Notes: a model not told the origin generated them from the sequence alone. A stretch of DNA of 64,000 bases from Mactra quadrangularis (GCA_025267735.1 CM046303.1:31100380-31164379), one strand, 5' to 3'. Counted from the stretch's first letter, positions 45,171 through 56,300 are shown. Numbers and translations are program-made.

Positions 45171-46310
45171 AATTATTTGCATCATTTTTGGTTTCGTTTT
45201 AAGATTTAAAGATCATAGAGTAGTTATTTTGTCATCAACATTTGTAAAAAGGTTCAAATAAATGTGCGTTTTCTTTTTGTAGTTATTGTGTCTCAGAATA
45301 GTTAGATAGATCATCCATTACTTATTACTTGTATTTTTTTAAAGTTGACTGTATTTACAGTAACGGTTTTTTAATTATGTTTGCATTCTATATATTTATT
45401 TAGTTAGAGGCACATTTGATACTATTAGATTTTCAATTTTAGTCTAATCTTAAGTAAATTGTTTTCGAGTATCATTCCTATATTCTTTCAGTGAAGTGTA
45501 GATATTTTTCCTACATTATAAAAGTTTTATTATAACTCTGTAAAACTGTTTTTAGTATATTTTTCTAATTTGTCAATCATTCATTCATTACTTTTATTTC
45601 ATTAAGACGCTCCAAAGTTCATGATTTAACCATTAAGGCATGATCATGATAGTCAAGTCAATTTCGTCTCATTGCATTCATGTATATTTACCAACAACGG
45701 CATGCTGAAGTTCTGACCAGCGTGAAGACAATGCAGCTAACAAAAAATCAAAACACTGATATCTCAAACGATATTTTATTTCTTTTAGGATTCTCTTATT
45801 GATGTCCAGAATACTGTTTATACATCTGTATGAATCTCCAATCATTGCTTTGTAACATCGTTACATTATGTTAATTTAATCATTAGATAACTAAACATAC
45901 CCATCTATGTCTGTATCTCAAGGAGATTATATATGTCAGGGATTCAGAATATGTCATTGTTAATTCATACAATCCTTTTCTTTATTGGCTAGAAATGGGA
46001 GTATCTGTATCTTTTACAACCGAAATTCTATTCTATTCTATACATTTCCAAATACTGCATTATTCTTTACTTGTCACAATTACGTAAGTTTTTCGAACTC
46101 GTCTTCACTCGTACTTTCAATTTGAATTATATAATTTTTCTATTCTTGACATGAAGATTCTCTCGTTGATAAACCAACATCAACTCTTTGTATTTACTAC
46201 GTTTTTTATGTACCTTATACTTTGTTCACAAACACTTGTTTAATGGAGCATTTTTGGGGCTCTCACTGATAATATTGTCTTTGCCAAGTTCGTACTTCTT
46301 CCTACAAATA
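45171..46310. other. A/T-rich stretch between arrays
   Basis: There is no repeat partner in the window. Pyrimidine-AG words (for example CTTTTAG near 45789) occur, but no open segment with a donor follows. No gene is supported. Confidence 0.45.
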
Positions 46311-49080
46311 TTCTCTTTCAAACTACTAACTTCCAAATAAGTATACACTTTCAAACATATATACTCTTAGAAAAAGTATACTCTTTCAAACAAATGTACT
46401 CTTTCAAACAAATATACTCTTTAAGGTAAGTATACTCTTTCAAAAATACACTCTTCATAAAAGAATACTCTTTCAAACAAACATATTCTTTCAAACAATG
46501 ATACTCTTTTAGGTAGTTAAGCTCTTTTAAACATATACTATCTTCCAAAAGAGAATACTATTTCAAATAAATACACTCTTTCAATTCTTTGAAAAAAATA
46601 CCCTTTGATGAAATATACTCTTTCAAACAAATACACTCTTCCAAAAAAGTATACTCTAAAAAACATATATACTCTTTCAAACAAATATACTCTTTCAAAC
46701 AAATACGCTCTTTAAGGTAATGTTAGGCTTTCAAACAAATACACGTTTTCAAAAAAATATACTCCAACATACAAATGCACTCTTTCAAACAAAATATACT
46801 CTTTTAAACTAATATACTCTTCTTAAAGAGTTTGCTCTTTCAAGCAAATATATTATTTAGGTAGGCATACTCTTTTAATAAAATACACTCTTCCAAAGCG
46901 TTTGCTCTTTCAAAGAAATATACTTTTTTCGACAGGTGTATTCTTACTAACTCTTTCAAACAAAATAAACTCTTCGAAATGAGTATACTCTTTCTTACAA
47001 ATACACTTTTTAATGCAAATATACTCTTTGCAACGAATAAACTCATTTAGGTAAGTATACTCTTTCAAACAAAACCACTCTTCCAAAACATTAAATTCGT
47101 TGAACGAAATACACTCTTTGAAGCAAATATTCTCTTTCCAACGACTTACTTCAAACTTCCAAATAAGTATACTCTTTCAAACATATATACTCTTAAAAAT
47201 GTATACTCTTTCAAGCAAATGTACGCTTTCAAACAAATACATGTATATTCTTTCAAACAAATAACCTCTTTTAGGTAGTTACGCTCGGTTAAACATATAC
47301 AAACTTCCAAAAGAAAATACTATATCAAACAAATACCCTCTTTCAAGCAAATATATTCTTTGAAACAAATATACTCTTTGATTTAAGTATACTCTTTTAA
47401 ACAAATACACTCTTCTAAAAAAGTATACTCTAACAAACAAATATACTCTTTCAAACAAATATACTCTACCAAAAGAGTTTGCTATTTCAAACAAATGTAC
47501 TCTTTCAAACAATTATACTCTTTTAGGTAAGTATAGTCTTTCAAACAAATACACTCTTCCAAACAAATATACTCTAACAAACAAATACACTTATTTAAAC
47601 AAAATATACTCTTTCAAACAAATATTCTCTTCCAAAAGAGTTGCTCTTTCAAGCAAATGTACTCTTTTAAACAAATATACTCTTTTAGTTAGGTATACTA
47701 TTTTAATAAAATACACGGTTCCAAAAGAGTTTGCTCTTTCAAACAAATACACTCTTCCAAAAAAGTATACTCTAACAAACAAATATACTCTTTCAAACAA
47801 ATATACTCTTTCAAACAAATATACTCTCCCAAACAAATATACTCTTCCAAAAGAGTTTGGTATTTCAAACAAATGTACTCTTTCAAACAGATATACTCTT
47901 TTAGGTAAGTATAGTCTTTCAAACAAATACACTCTTCCAAAAAATATACTCTAACAAACAGATACACTTTTAAACAAAATATACTCTTTCAAACAAATGT
48001 ACTCTTCCAAAAGAGTTTGCTCTTTCATACAAATATACTCTTTCAGGCAGGTGTATTCATACTAACAAGTATACTCTTTCAAACAGAATACACTCTTCGA
48101 AATGAGAATACTCTTTCAAAAAATACACTCTTTCATTCACATATTCTCTTTGCAACAAATATACTCTTATAGGTAAGTATACTCTATAAACGAATATCTC
48201 TTTCAACCAAATTCACTCTTTTAGGTAACTATGCTCTTTCAATCAGAAACACTCTTTAAACAAATAAAATCTTTCAAGTAAATACTCTCTTTACAAAAGT
48301 ATACCCTTTCAAACAAATACACTCGTCCAAAAGAGTATACTTATTCAAATAAATACACCATTTCAAGCAAATATACTTTTTGAAACAAATATACTCTTTT
48401 AGGTTAGTATACTCTTTCAAAGAAATACTTTCTTCCAAAACAGTATATTCTTTCAAACAATTATACTCGTTCAATCAAATACACTCTTTCAAGCAAATAA
48501 ACTCTGGGAATAAATATTCTCTTTTAGGTAAGTATACTCTTTCAATCAAATACACTCTTCTAAAATAGTATACATTTACAAACAAACATACACACACTCA
48601 AACAAATACTCTATTTCAAACGAGTATACTCCTTCAAACAAATATACTCTTTTTAAATTTGTATACTCTTTCAAACAAATACACATTTTCAAACAAATAT
48701 ATTCTTCTAGGCAGGTATATTCTTTCTAACAAGTATACTCTTTCAAACAAATACACTTCCAATAGAGTTTACTCTTTCTAACTAACACTCTTTCATGCAA
48801 ATATCATCTTTGAAACGAATACAATCTTTTCGGTAAGTATACTCTTTCAAACAAATACACTCATTAAAAAAATACACTCTCAAAGAAACAAGCGCTTAAA
48901 ACAAATACACTCTTCCATAGAGAATATTCTATCAAACAAATATTCTCTTTTAAACAAATACACTCTTCCAAAAGAGAATACGCTTTCAAACAAATTACTC
49001 TTTAAGGGAAGTATACACTTTAAGGTAAGTATACTTAAAACAAGTATACTCTTCCAAACAAATATACTCTTTGTTTGCAA
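46311..49080. repeat. 18 bp minisatellite (TATACTCTTTCAAACAAA), ~2.75 kb
   Basis: The basic unit is 18 bp with variants carrying ACTCTTCCAAAAGAG or TTTTAGGTAAG. A longer period of 378 bp (21 units) is visible: AAAAGAGTTTG..TATTTCAAAC at 47471 and 47849. Because 18 is divisible by three, long open frames appear by chance, especially on the minus strand where they read YLFERV or CLKEYI repeats. They break often and I do not regard them as genes. Confidence 0.95.
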
Positions 49081-49379
49081 ATCGTTGTTTGCATATTTTG
49101 TTATTATGTAGAATGGATTATACTGAACAACAAAAATCAGAAATTGTAAACAATTCAATAGACACAACCCATTTGATTTTATTTGTTGTTTATGCTTCTG
49201 AACTTGAGGACATTTTTATACCGTTAAGTTACATGTAGTTGTTTCGTAAAAAGGAAGCGTCTGCGCAAAGGAGGTCACTGATATCGAATGGCTAAAAACT
49301 GGGGTCCGTGTATTAAGCAAACTCCAACGCAATAGTCTCCCATCGCTTTAAGCGGGCCGATAGGTGATGTCAAGCGGGC
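49081..49379. other. Short unique stretch
   Basis: AAGCGGGCCGATAGGT occurs twice (49351 and 49373) as a small direct repeat. Nothing else was recognised. Confidence 0.5.
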
Positions 49380-49611
49380 CGATAGGTAATGTCCAGAAGT
49401 AGTACACAAATCACGTGAAGTATTATAATAAAAGTTAATAGCTATTTCTACATCGATTATGTAAAAAGTATATGTTGCAAATCTGTATATTTAGTCTACT
49501 ACCTTGTTTTTCACAAGTACAACACTACGGCATTATCAGAATAGCTTGTATGAAGTTTTAAGGTGTCTATATATTAATGACTTTTAATCATTTTGGTTTT
49601 TTTTATCTCAG

Positions 49612-49670
49612 GAAAGTTTTGGAAATGAGTTGTGTTCTGATAGAATTTGGAAATTTACAGACACTTGAAG
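49612..49670 (+). CDS. Candidate mini-exon A (59 nt, unrecognised protein)
   Basis: The acceptor TTTTTTTTATCTCAG precedes and the donor GTACAT follows. Read with one nucleotide carried in and one carried out, it gives KVLEMSCVLIEFGNLQTLE with no stop; frame 0 ends in a stop. It is homologous to exon B at 53484 (NILDICVSCTDKIGNLQTSK). They share LE/LD, a Cys-Val step and GNLQT, and differ by exactly one codon in length while both splice sites are kept. The carried-out G joins the AT that opens the exon at 57050 to make a GAT codon. The family is unknown. The upstream exon was not found, and it could instead be a non-coding or relic exon. Confidence 0.4.
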
Positions 49671-50074
49671 GTACATTTTTGTAATTTTATTTGTTTTAAT
49701 AGGTAGCTCGTTAAAACATTTCGATGGATCAGGGCAAGAGTACATGTACATCTATTTCTTTAAAGTAGAAACTTCCGTTATAATGTTTTGAGTTGTAGCA
49801 TGGCAATATGTATATGTAAGTGTAGTGGTAGAGATATAGAAAACAGATACAGGAAAACAGGAGAGTTAGATCAAAGGTAGATAATAAGAGTTTTCAGACT
49901 TCTACGGGAGCTAAAGATTGGGTCAATCCAGTTAACGTAAGGCCTAATAACTATTCATCTAATCGGCATAGCTCAAATCTTTATTGCCCCATACAAAAGG
50001 GAGACAAATGTGTGAAGTAATATCTATTTACTCCATTATGAAGTTGTATTCTATTTAGGTCATATATATAATAC

Positions 50075-50215
50075 GACCAGCTCTTCCTACTATAGGTTTC
50101 CTGGACACTTTTCTATCACCAGTACTAACTTACCCTGCCACGAAGCCGACAACTCATGAATTAGGGTATGACCTACCGCGACCGGGCTCGAACCCGCAAT
50201 CTCCGCTTTTCTGTT
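50075..50215 (-). mobile_element. SINE copy, minus strand, head degenerate
   Basis: On the minus strand, GCGGGTTCGAGCCCGG is box B, followed by CTTCGTGGCAGGGTAAGTTA, GTACTGGTGATAGAAA and GTGTCCAGGAAACCTATAG. This matches the SINE body at 26700-26790. Box A and the 3' tail are not recognisable. Confidence 0.75.
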
Positions 50216-50490
50216 TAACTAGTATGCGTTTAAAAATTTTGATATTGATCTACATTTACATTTACTTGATATGATTAATATAATACAAAACTTAATTACA
50301 CTTTTGTTTAAAATTAAAATACTAGTAAACTGGTTTAACTAACTTAACTATTAATGTATGAGTTAAGAGCCCGTGGGTTGAGTTGTCAATAAGTGCAGGT
50401 TTGGTTATCTTCATTTAAAATGATCCTGCCCCCTGGACGGATTACAGATTATTCGTGTAATTGTAATTCAGGGAGCCCCTGCTTGAAGAG

Positions 50491-50522
50491 TATCTATACT
50501 CAGCAAAATAAAAAACTTTACA
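50491..50522 (+). repeat. Tc1 element terminal inverted repeat, left
   Basis: Begins TATCTATACTCAGC and ends AAACTTTACA. It mirrors 52047-52078 with small differences in the A run. Confidence 0.9.
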
Positions 50523-50773
50523 TGGTGTTTAAGTGGGCATAATTTGAGTTTCCGTCGGAATATCAAAAAAAAAATTAATGCATTTTATTCCTTGAAGACA
50601 TTGCATCACTTTAGTTACATTTTTGTTGATATAACTTGTACGAAACATGAATACGACGTAAGAGTTTAACCTAGGGGTTAGAATGAAAAATACAGGAATT
50701 AAAGGTGATAATGAACAAAAGTTTGGATGCGTTGATTATTTTTATTTGAGTCCTTAATGTTGTTTAGAACACC

Positions 50774-51774
50774 TCAGTAACGTGTGTGCCCCCCATATCT
50801 GGCAATACACGCTCTGACTCTCCGCCTCATGGAGCGTACGTAACGTCTAATTAGGACGTTAGGCAACGCCTGCCATTCCACCTGCAGTGCATTAGTGAGG
50901 TCGTTCACGCTGTTTATATGGTGGTTAGCCCTTACTCTTCGTCCAAGTTCATCCCAGATATGTTCAATGGGATTCATATCTGGGGAAAGAGCGGGCCATG
51001 GCAAGACGTTGACGTTATTACGCGCCAGAAAATTGGTTGTCAAGCGGGCAGTATGTGGCCTTGCATTGTCATGCTGGAAGGTTAGTCCAGGACCATGAGC
51101 CTGCATGAAAGGTACTAGAGTATTCGTGAGAATATTCACGTAACCTTGTGCATTCAGATTACCGGGGACTACCACAAGTTGTGTCATTTGATCCCCATAA
51201 TTCCACCCCATACCAACACACTTCCCCCACCAAACCTGTCCCTTTCCCTGATGCAACATTGTGCGAATCTTTCATTTCTGCGACGATAAATTCGCACCCT
51301 TCCGTCGGCATGGCTAATTCTGAAGCGAGATTCGTCACTGAAAATAACTCTTCCCCACTGGTTACGTGTCCAGCGTTCGTGACGTTGTGCCCATGCCAAC
51401 CTGGCGACCCTATGGCGGGGTCTCATTATCTGCCCAGTATAAGGCCTGCAGGCACGAATTGGAACATGAGATTGCCTTAGGCGGTTCCGTATGGTTTGGG
51501 CCCTTACACCAAATTGACGAGCAGTAGCTGTAGCTGGCAAAAACCTATTACGTAGATGATTTAAGCCGATGACGCGGTCGTCCCTACGTGACGTCAGACG
51601 TGGTGCACCGGGTCTCGGACGGTCATGTACGGACCCAGTATTACCGAACCGGGTGCTAAGGTTATGAATGGTTTGCCGAGAGCAACCAAAGTGCTGCGCA
51701 ACGTCCATAATCCTGGCACCCGCTTGGAGCATCCCAATAGCCTGATTTCTTTGATTTTCAGAGAGCCGTGGCAT
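50774..51774 (-). pseudogene. Tc1/mariner-superfamily DD34E transposase, frameshifted
   Basis: This enzyme cuts and pastes the element at TA sites through its end repeats. The 5' part (51774 to 51184) starts MPRLSENQ; an earlier in-frame Met exists at 51975, but similarity to the family begins here. It has a helix-turn-helix (about residues 22-45, DVAQHFGCSRQTIHNL), a basic linker RPRPGAPR (52-59), a second paired-like segment (65-105) and the first catalytic Asp (D147, FSDESRF), then GGGSVLVWGG. A one-base loss in a G run near 51193 shifts the frame. The rest, in the next frame, has PGNLNAQ, the second Asp (FQHDNARPHTA) and, 34 residues further, the Glu in SPDMNPIEHIWDELGRR. Total coding length is about 333 codons, normal for Tc1. 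All catalytic residues are present; only the frame break inactivates it. Confidence 0.93.
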
Positions 51775-52046
51775 TGCTTCTGAAAGTCGTAATACTAAAC
51801 AAAAGTGCTTTTTCTTGGTTTTAAAAACAAACAAACGTTTCTGTGAGAAAAGTTTTACTCCACATGACTTGAGATTGTCTGTGGCGTGGTCGGTGTAAGA
51901 AACCGGAAATGGCGGATTAAGTCGCTCGTGGAGCATATAACTGCACGAAATTTTCGGATTAGTGTAGTACATCAAAATGCCAATAAGATTAGATAGTTTT
52001 GATTATTACACATAATGATTTAGCAACGAAATTCAGGTTTACACAA

Positions 52047-52078
52047 TGTAAAGTTTCTATTTTTGCTGAGTATAGATA
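52047..52078 (-). repeat. Tc1 element terminal inverted repeat, right
   Basis: Starts TGTAAAGTTTC and ends GCTGAGTATAGATA. It is the partner of the left repeat. Confidence 0.9.
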
Positions 52079-52175
52079 GGGGCCTCTGCTGGTATCAGCT
52101 AGTAGTCGGTTCCAAGTTCTGATATTAGATAAAAAGAAGTTGTGTCGGAAGGTTGACACAATTTGTTATAAAAGA

Positions 52176-52450
52176 CCCCGGTCGATAGCGCAGTTTGTAG
52201 CGCGCCGGGATTTGAAATCTTGTGTCCCGAAGGGGATACGGGTTCGAATCCCACCCGGAGAGATTATACCCTTCAATGAAAATTTGACAGTTATGTGAAT
52301 TTTCCTCCATTAATGAGTATCCGGCTTTGTGAAAGGGTAGATGAGTACTGGTTATAGACAAGGGTCCAGGAAAGCTAGGTATGATGCGCTGGACGCCGTA
52401 AAATGATCCATAAGTGTTGACACGGCGTTTAACCCAATATAAACAAACAG
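52176..52450 (+). mobile_element. tRNA-derived SINE, copy 4
   Basis: Box A GTCGATAGCGCAGTTTGTAG and box B GGGTTCGAATCCC are followed by the family body and a tail CACGGCGTTTAACCCAATAT. TTGTTATAAAAGA (52163-52175) and TTGTATTAAAAGA (52451-52463) agree at 11 of 13, a slightly decayed target duplication. It is inserted in segmental copy A only. A minus-strand frame over it is not a gene. Confidence 0.9.
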
Positions 52451-52598
52451 TTGTATTAAAAGACGGATGCAGTCTAGTTTTGTGCTTACGCATCATTATT
52501 CTATTGCAAGTTATAAAACATTAAATGCTCGATTATGGAGATATATGTAAAAAGTATGTTTCATGGAAGTATATGAAATATTAAGTCATAGAAATTGT

Positions 52599-52780
52599 TA
52601 AATTTATTCATCAGTCAGTGATGCATATATTAACCTCGCTGATTTTAATACTTAATATTAGCTCGAAAATCCCGTTTCATAGATATGGGTATCACTTTCA
52701 TCGATTGTCAGTACAAAACAATGAAGTAAGTGTTTAAAGTATCGATTAATGTAGGCGCCATTGACTGTTGAATAAAATTT
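52599..52780. mobile_element. Palindromic family F3, copy 1 (in segmental copy A)
   Basis: AAATTTATTCATCAGTCAGT, GATGCATATATTAACC and GCTGATTTTAATACTT on the left return inverted as GTGTTTAAAGTATCGATTAA, TGTAGGCGCCATTGACTGTT and GAATAAAATTT on the right. It is the counterpart of 54855-56264 in copy B. Confidence 0.75.
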
Positions 52781-52800
52781 TCAAATACCAAATCCATGTT

Positions 52801-53259
52801 TTTTGGCAATGATGGATTGGTAATCTCCGATATGTGTGCGACTTAACTCTACTGGGCCAGTGGTTCGTACATTAAACATCTAACCTAAATACCACAGCAT
52901 TCTATATAAGCCTTACTAATTTAATTACTTAAAGTTGTGCCTGTATAAAAAGGGTATTTAGAACTTAACCCCCCCCCCCCCCAAAAAAAAAAAACCCCAA
53001 AAAATGAGTTAATCTGGTCAAATGAATAGATGTATACTGCATGTTATTTTTTACTGTAAAAACAGCTGACTTTTGTCACAGAGTTTAAAACATATTGTGG
53101 CTATTTAATATTGATATAGGATTATTCTTAGATGACCATTTGTTTCTTTTGAAAAACATGTTTTTTTCAACGACTTTTGGAGGCTATGAACAAGGTAATA
53201 CACTCTTTACAAGGATACAAGCACGCATTGCATATCGACTGTGATTTGCCAATAAACTA
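52801..53259. other. Intergenic stretch with C and A homopolymer
   Basis: A run of C then A lies at 52970-52995. It is a likely slippage site and a weak point for sequencing accuracy. Nothing else was recognised. Confidence 0.5.
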
Positions 53260-53483
53260 GTGCATATTTTGTCATTTATGTTTATATCTACATAGTTGCA
53301 AATCAGCGTCTATTTAGTCTCCAACCTCGCATTTCATGAACCATTTATAGCGTTAAGACGTTTGAACATGTAAACTATTATAGAGATTTAATCAGAATAG
53401 CTTTTAAATTATACGTTGTCTATTTATAAAACAAAATTGTCAATAAATAAGTTTTTAATCATGATGTGTGTCTTTTTTTTCAG

Positions 53484-53545
53484 GAATATTCTGGATATAT
53501 GTGTATCATGTACTGATAAAATAGGAAATCTACAGACATCGAAAG
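53484..53545 (+). CDS. Candidate mini-exon B (62 nt, unrecognised protein)
   Basis: The acceptor CTTTTTTTTCAG precedes and the donor GTAAAT follows. In the same phase as exon A it reads NILDICVSCTDKIGNLQTSK, 20 codons without a stop, one codon longer than exon A. Both lengths are 2 mod 3, so including both in one transcript would shift the frame, while either alone joins the exon at 57050 in phase. This pattern suits mutually exclusive exons or a duplicated gene fragment. The function is unknown. Confidence 0.4.
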
Positions 53546-53714
53546 GTAAATTTTGGTTACTTTTATTGTTTGAACAGGTAGATTGTAAAGCGTTACACTA
53601 CATCAGCACAAAACTACATCTACTTTTATATGGTTGACGCTACCTTCATCTATTTGACAATTATGGTTTGGTTGTAGCAAAGCAAAATATATTTGAAAGT
53701 GGTATTGATAGAGC

Positions 53715-54085
53715 AATTAGGGACTTTAGTCAGTAATCTTTCCCTGATAAAATCTGAAGCAATCCAATTGGTAAGTAGGTCCTTACAGTTGGAATCCTTG
53801 GATTTTATCATTGATTTCCTATGTAATGATAACAAAATAGTTAATCTAATATCTTTCTTGTTAATGGAGTTATAAACAGACGTAGTGAAGTTTGGATAGT
53901 TCTTTGCCTTAAAAATACATGGCTTGAATTTCAAACAAATTAAATGATTTACAAAAAAGTTATTTAAGATTAATTTTGGCAAATTGACATTGAAAAGCAA
54001 GGGTAAAATCCAAGTAATCCAACTAACAAGACCTACCTATTTGACGAGTATATGAGGGGAAACAACTAACTAATGTCCCTTATAG
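53715..54085 (+). repeat. Repeat shared with 25915-26490
   Basis: Same ordered words as the earlier copy and no MITE insertion, so this is the uninterrupted form. The 116-codon minus-strand frame here is not kept in the other copy and I do not call it. Confidence 0.8.
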
Positions 54086-54433
54086 TAAAAAGATGAATGA
54101 TCGAGGTGTTCCGAATGAGGATAAATTGTTTTCAAATAGAATTGTTCTGACCGCTGACTGATTGCAGCTTAATCTTGTAATTGTTTCAGTGAGCCTCTTG
54201 CTTAAAATGTAAGAAGTAAAAATACCTTGATGTATCAGATGGTCGTAAGTTTAAAGTTAGTAAGAAGTTGTAATTGAAGGGGGCGGTTCTTGGTGACACA
54301 ATATGTTGTCTCATAGAAAGGTTAAAACTAGTCTTACAGCATGTAATTAGGGAAGGATGTAGTCTAGTTTTACACTGCCCATTTTGATTTGTTTCTCATC
54401 TCAGATTTCGGTGATCGGAGTTCTGAGCATATA

Positions 54434-54803
54434 CAGTACCCACCAAAAGTTTTGAGACAACGGAAATTTAAAAAAAAATAGTTACATTGATACATATATA
54501 TACATATACATATATAGTTACATGTTTTTGGTAGAACCATCATTTTTAATATACATGCGTTTAACATGGTTGATAACTAAATGAAAACCAATTTCTTGAA
54601 TGCATCATATTTATAAGATTCAGGATCTGATATCACAAAGCCACCAAAACCTTATTTAAATGTAATTATTTTCTATAACACAGATTTTAAGCTACTTTTG
54701 TAACCTCAGCAAGTATGGAAAATGGTAATCAAACTTGTGATAAAGCATAATTATGTATTAAGCTTACAAAGTGAAAATGTCTCCGAGTTTTTGGTGGGTA
54801 TTG
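54434..54803. mobile_element. Tc1-like MITE, 370 bp, TA target
   Basis: CAGTACCCACCAAAAGTTTT then GAGACA at the left returns as TGTCTCCGAGTTTTTGGTGG then GTATTG at the right, about 26 bp with a few differences. TA flanks both sides (54432-54433 and 54804-54805). The ends differ from those of the 50491 transposon, so another Tc1-type source would have moved it. Internal frames are not transposase. Confidence 0.8.
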
Positions 54804-54854
54804 TATATAAAAGTATGTCTGTTAAGAAGTACATAAAAATCAGTGACATATATT

Positions 54855-56264
54855 TAAATTTCATTCATCTGTCAGTAGTGCATACATTAACCCACTTTTT
54901 TAAATACTAGATATTTGTTTGACTTTCCCCTCTACATGAATATGGGTTTCCGTTTTTAGCTCGACTTTTCGAAGAAAATGAGAGCTATTGCTATCCCTTT
55001 TGCGTCGGCGTCGGCGTTGGCGTTGGCGTCGGCGTCGGCGTTAGCGTTGGTTTTCAGGTTAAAGTTTTTTGAAACTCTTGCATCTTCAACACTATCCAAG
55101 TTATTTCATTGAAAGTTAGTATACTTATTTAGTGGGACTATATTAACCATACTGTGAAAGGGGATAACTCTGGATGAGTTATTTTTTGAGTTATTGCCCT
55201 CTTATACTTAAAAAATTGCAAAATATGAGTTTTAAGTTTTTCCTATGTAGAATATCTTCAATACTGACCAAGATATTTTACTTAAAGTTTGTATAATTAA
55301 TTATTGGTACTAATATATCTACAGAACAATAGAGGGAGGTAACAGTAGATGAATTGTTTTTGGAGTTATGTCCCTTTATACTTGAGCATTTAAGATTAAA
55401 ATTTGTTCTAATAGGATATTTTTAGTACTTGCAAATACATTTGAATGAAAGTTGAAATGCTTTTTCATCAGGTCTTCATCTATCGGACTCTAAAGGGACA
55501 TTACTCTGGATGAATTACTTACCGTGTTATTTCCCTTTATATTTTAATATTTAAGATTAAAGTTTGCTCAAACCGAATATATTTTGTTTGACAGAAAGTT
55601 AGTATGCTTTTTCATCTGTACTACATCTACTCGACTACAAAGGGATGTAACTCTTGATGATTTTTTCTGAAGTTGTGCACCTTTACAACTTTTAAATTAG
55701 GGTTAAAGTACTTTAAACTGAAATATTTTCAATACTCATCAAGATATTTAAATGACTGTTAGTATGCTTATTCATCAGAACTACATATACACGACTACAA
55801 AGGGACACAACTCTTGGTTGTTTTTTGGAATTATTCCCCTTTAATATTGAAATTTGTTTAAATTGAAATATCAGTAGTTCCGTATAAAGATATCTAAACG
55901 AAAGTAGGTATGCTTATTCATTGATACTATGTATACTTAACTTTGAAGGGACATTACTATGGATGAATGTTTTAGGAGTTATGCCTTTTTAATATTTTAC
56001 AAATATGAATTAGTAATTATTGTTTGATTGATTTATTTCATTTCAAAATTTAAGTCCTGTCTTGAAATCATTTTTGTTTAAAGATAAGCCTTGCCACGAA
56101 CAAAACACTCGAAAGTCGAGCGTGCTGTCCTTGGACTGCTCTTGTTATCGATCGTGAGCATAATATACTAATATAATATAACAAAGCATCACTACAATAC
56201 TTACTACAGTGAATATTTAAATCAGCGGGGTTAATATATGCACCAATGACAGTTGAATAAAATT
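54855..56264. mobile_element. Palindromic family F3, copy 2, split by an insertion
   Basis: The left arm AAATTTCATTCATCTGTCAG, TGCATACATTAACCCAC is at 54855. The right arm GAATATTTAAATCAGCGG, TTAATATATGCACCAATGAC, GTTGAATAAAATTT ends at 56264. The 54957-56146 element lies between them. In copy A the same palindrome is continuous at 52599-52780. Confidence 0.7.
54957..56146 (+). mobile_element. GCTCGACTTT element, longest copy (1.19 kb)
   Basis: It opens TAGCTCGACTTTTCGAAGAA, AATGAGAGCTATTGCTATCC and a GTCGGC/GTTGGC hexamer run (55002-55050), then GGTTAAAGTTTTTT. The body has about six degenerate ~180 bp units with words such as AAAGGGACATTACTCTGGAT, GAGTTAT..CCCTTTATA and ATCTACTCGACTACAAAGGG. 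It closes CGAAAGTCGAGCGTGCTGTC and ACTGCTCTTGTT. Borders are set by comparison with uninterrupted copy A. No coding frame survives, and the class is unresolved. Confidence 0.75.
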
Positions 56265-56300
56265 TGGGAATACCACATCTTATGCTCTACTTTGGAAAAA

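Larger units (their letters stand above)
50491..52078 (-). mobile_element. Tc1-type DNA transposon, nearly complete, ~1.59 kb
   Basis: The left end TATCTATACTCAGCAAAATA and right end TTTTGCTGAGTATAGATA are inverted repeats of ~31 bp with about three differences. The outer TA dinucleotides fit the TA target of Tc1/mariner elements. A single transposase lies inside on the minus strand. The element sits within segmental copy A and is absent from copy B, so it inserted after the duplication. Similarity of the two ends and only one frame break suggest a fairly young copy. Confidence 0.9.
49380..52800 (+). repeat. Segmental duplication, copy A (with later insertions)
   Basis: Short blocks run in the same order as in 53260-56300: GTTGCAAATC..TATTTAGTCT, ATCAGAATAGCTT, the mini-exon, a GTAGCA..GCAA stretch, TTGTAATTG.TTCAG..AGCC, TGACACAAT.TGTT and GATG.AGTCTAGTTTT. 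Copy A alone received the Tc1 transposon (50491-52078) and the SINEs at 50075 and 52176. Identity is moderate, so the duplication is old. Confidence 0.75.
53260..56300 (+). repeat. Segmental duplication, copy B (with different insertions)
   Basis: The counterpart of 49380-52800. Copy B alone carries the Tc1-like MITE at 54434-54803 and the GCTCGACTTT element at 54957-56146. Comparing the two copies defines insertion borders for four mobile elements. Confidence 0.75.

Noticed and set aside
45780..45835. Exon after the CTTTTAG acceptor
   Set aside because: The reading frame closes after about 14 codons and no donor is present before the stop.
46351..49167. Long minus-strand open frames reading YLFERV or CLKEYI repeats
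   Set aside because: The unit is 18 bp, so any stop-free frame repeats automatically. The frames break and shift often, no start or splice context is evident, and the peptide follows nucleotide variants rather than showing conserved residues.
51148..51480. 110-codon plus-strand frame opposite the transposase
   Set aside because: It is the antisense shadow of the Tc1 transposase coding region.
53650..54000. 116-codon minus-strand frame
   Set aside because: It lies in a repeat whose other copy (25915-26490) does not keep the frame, so there is no sign of selection on a protein.
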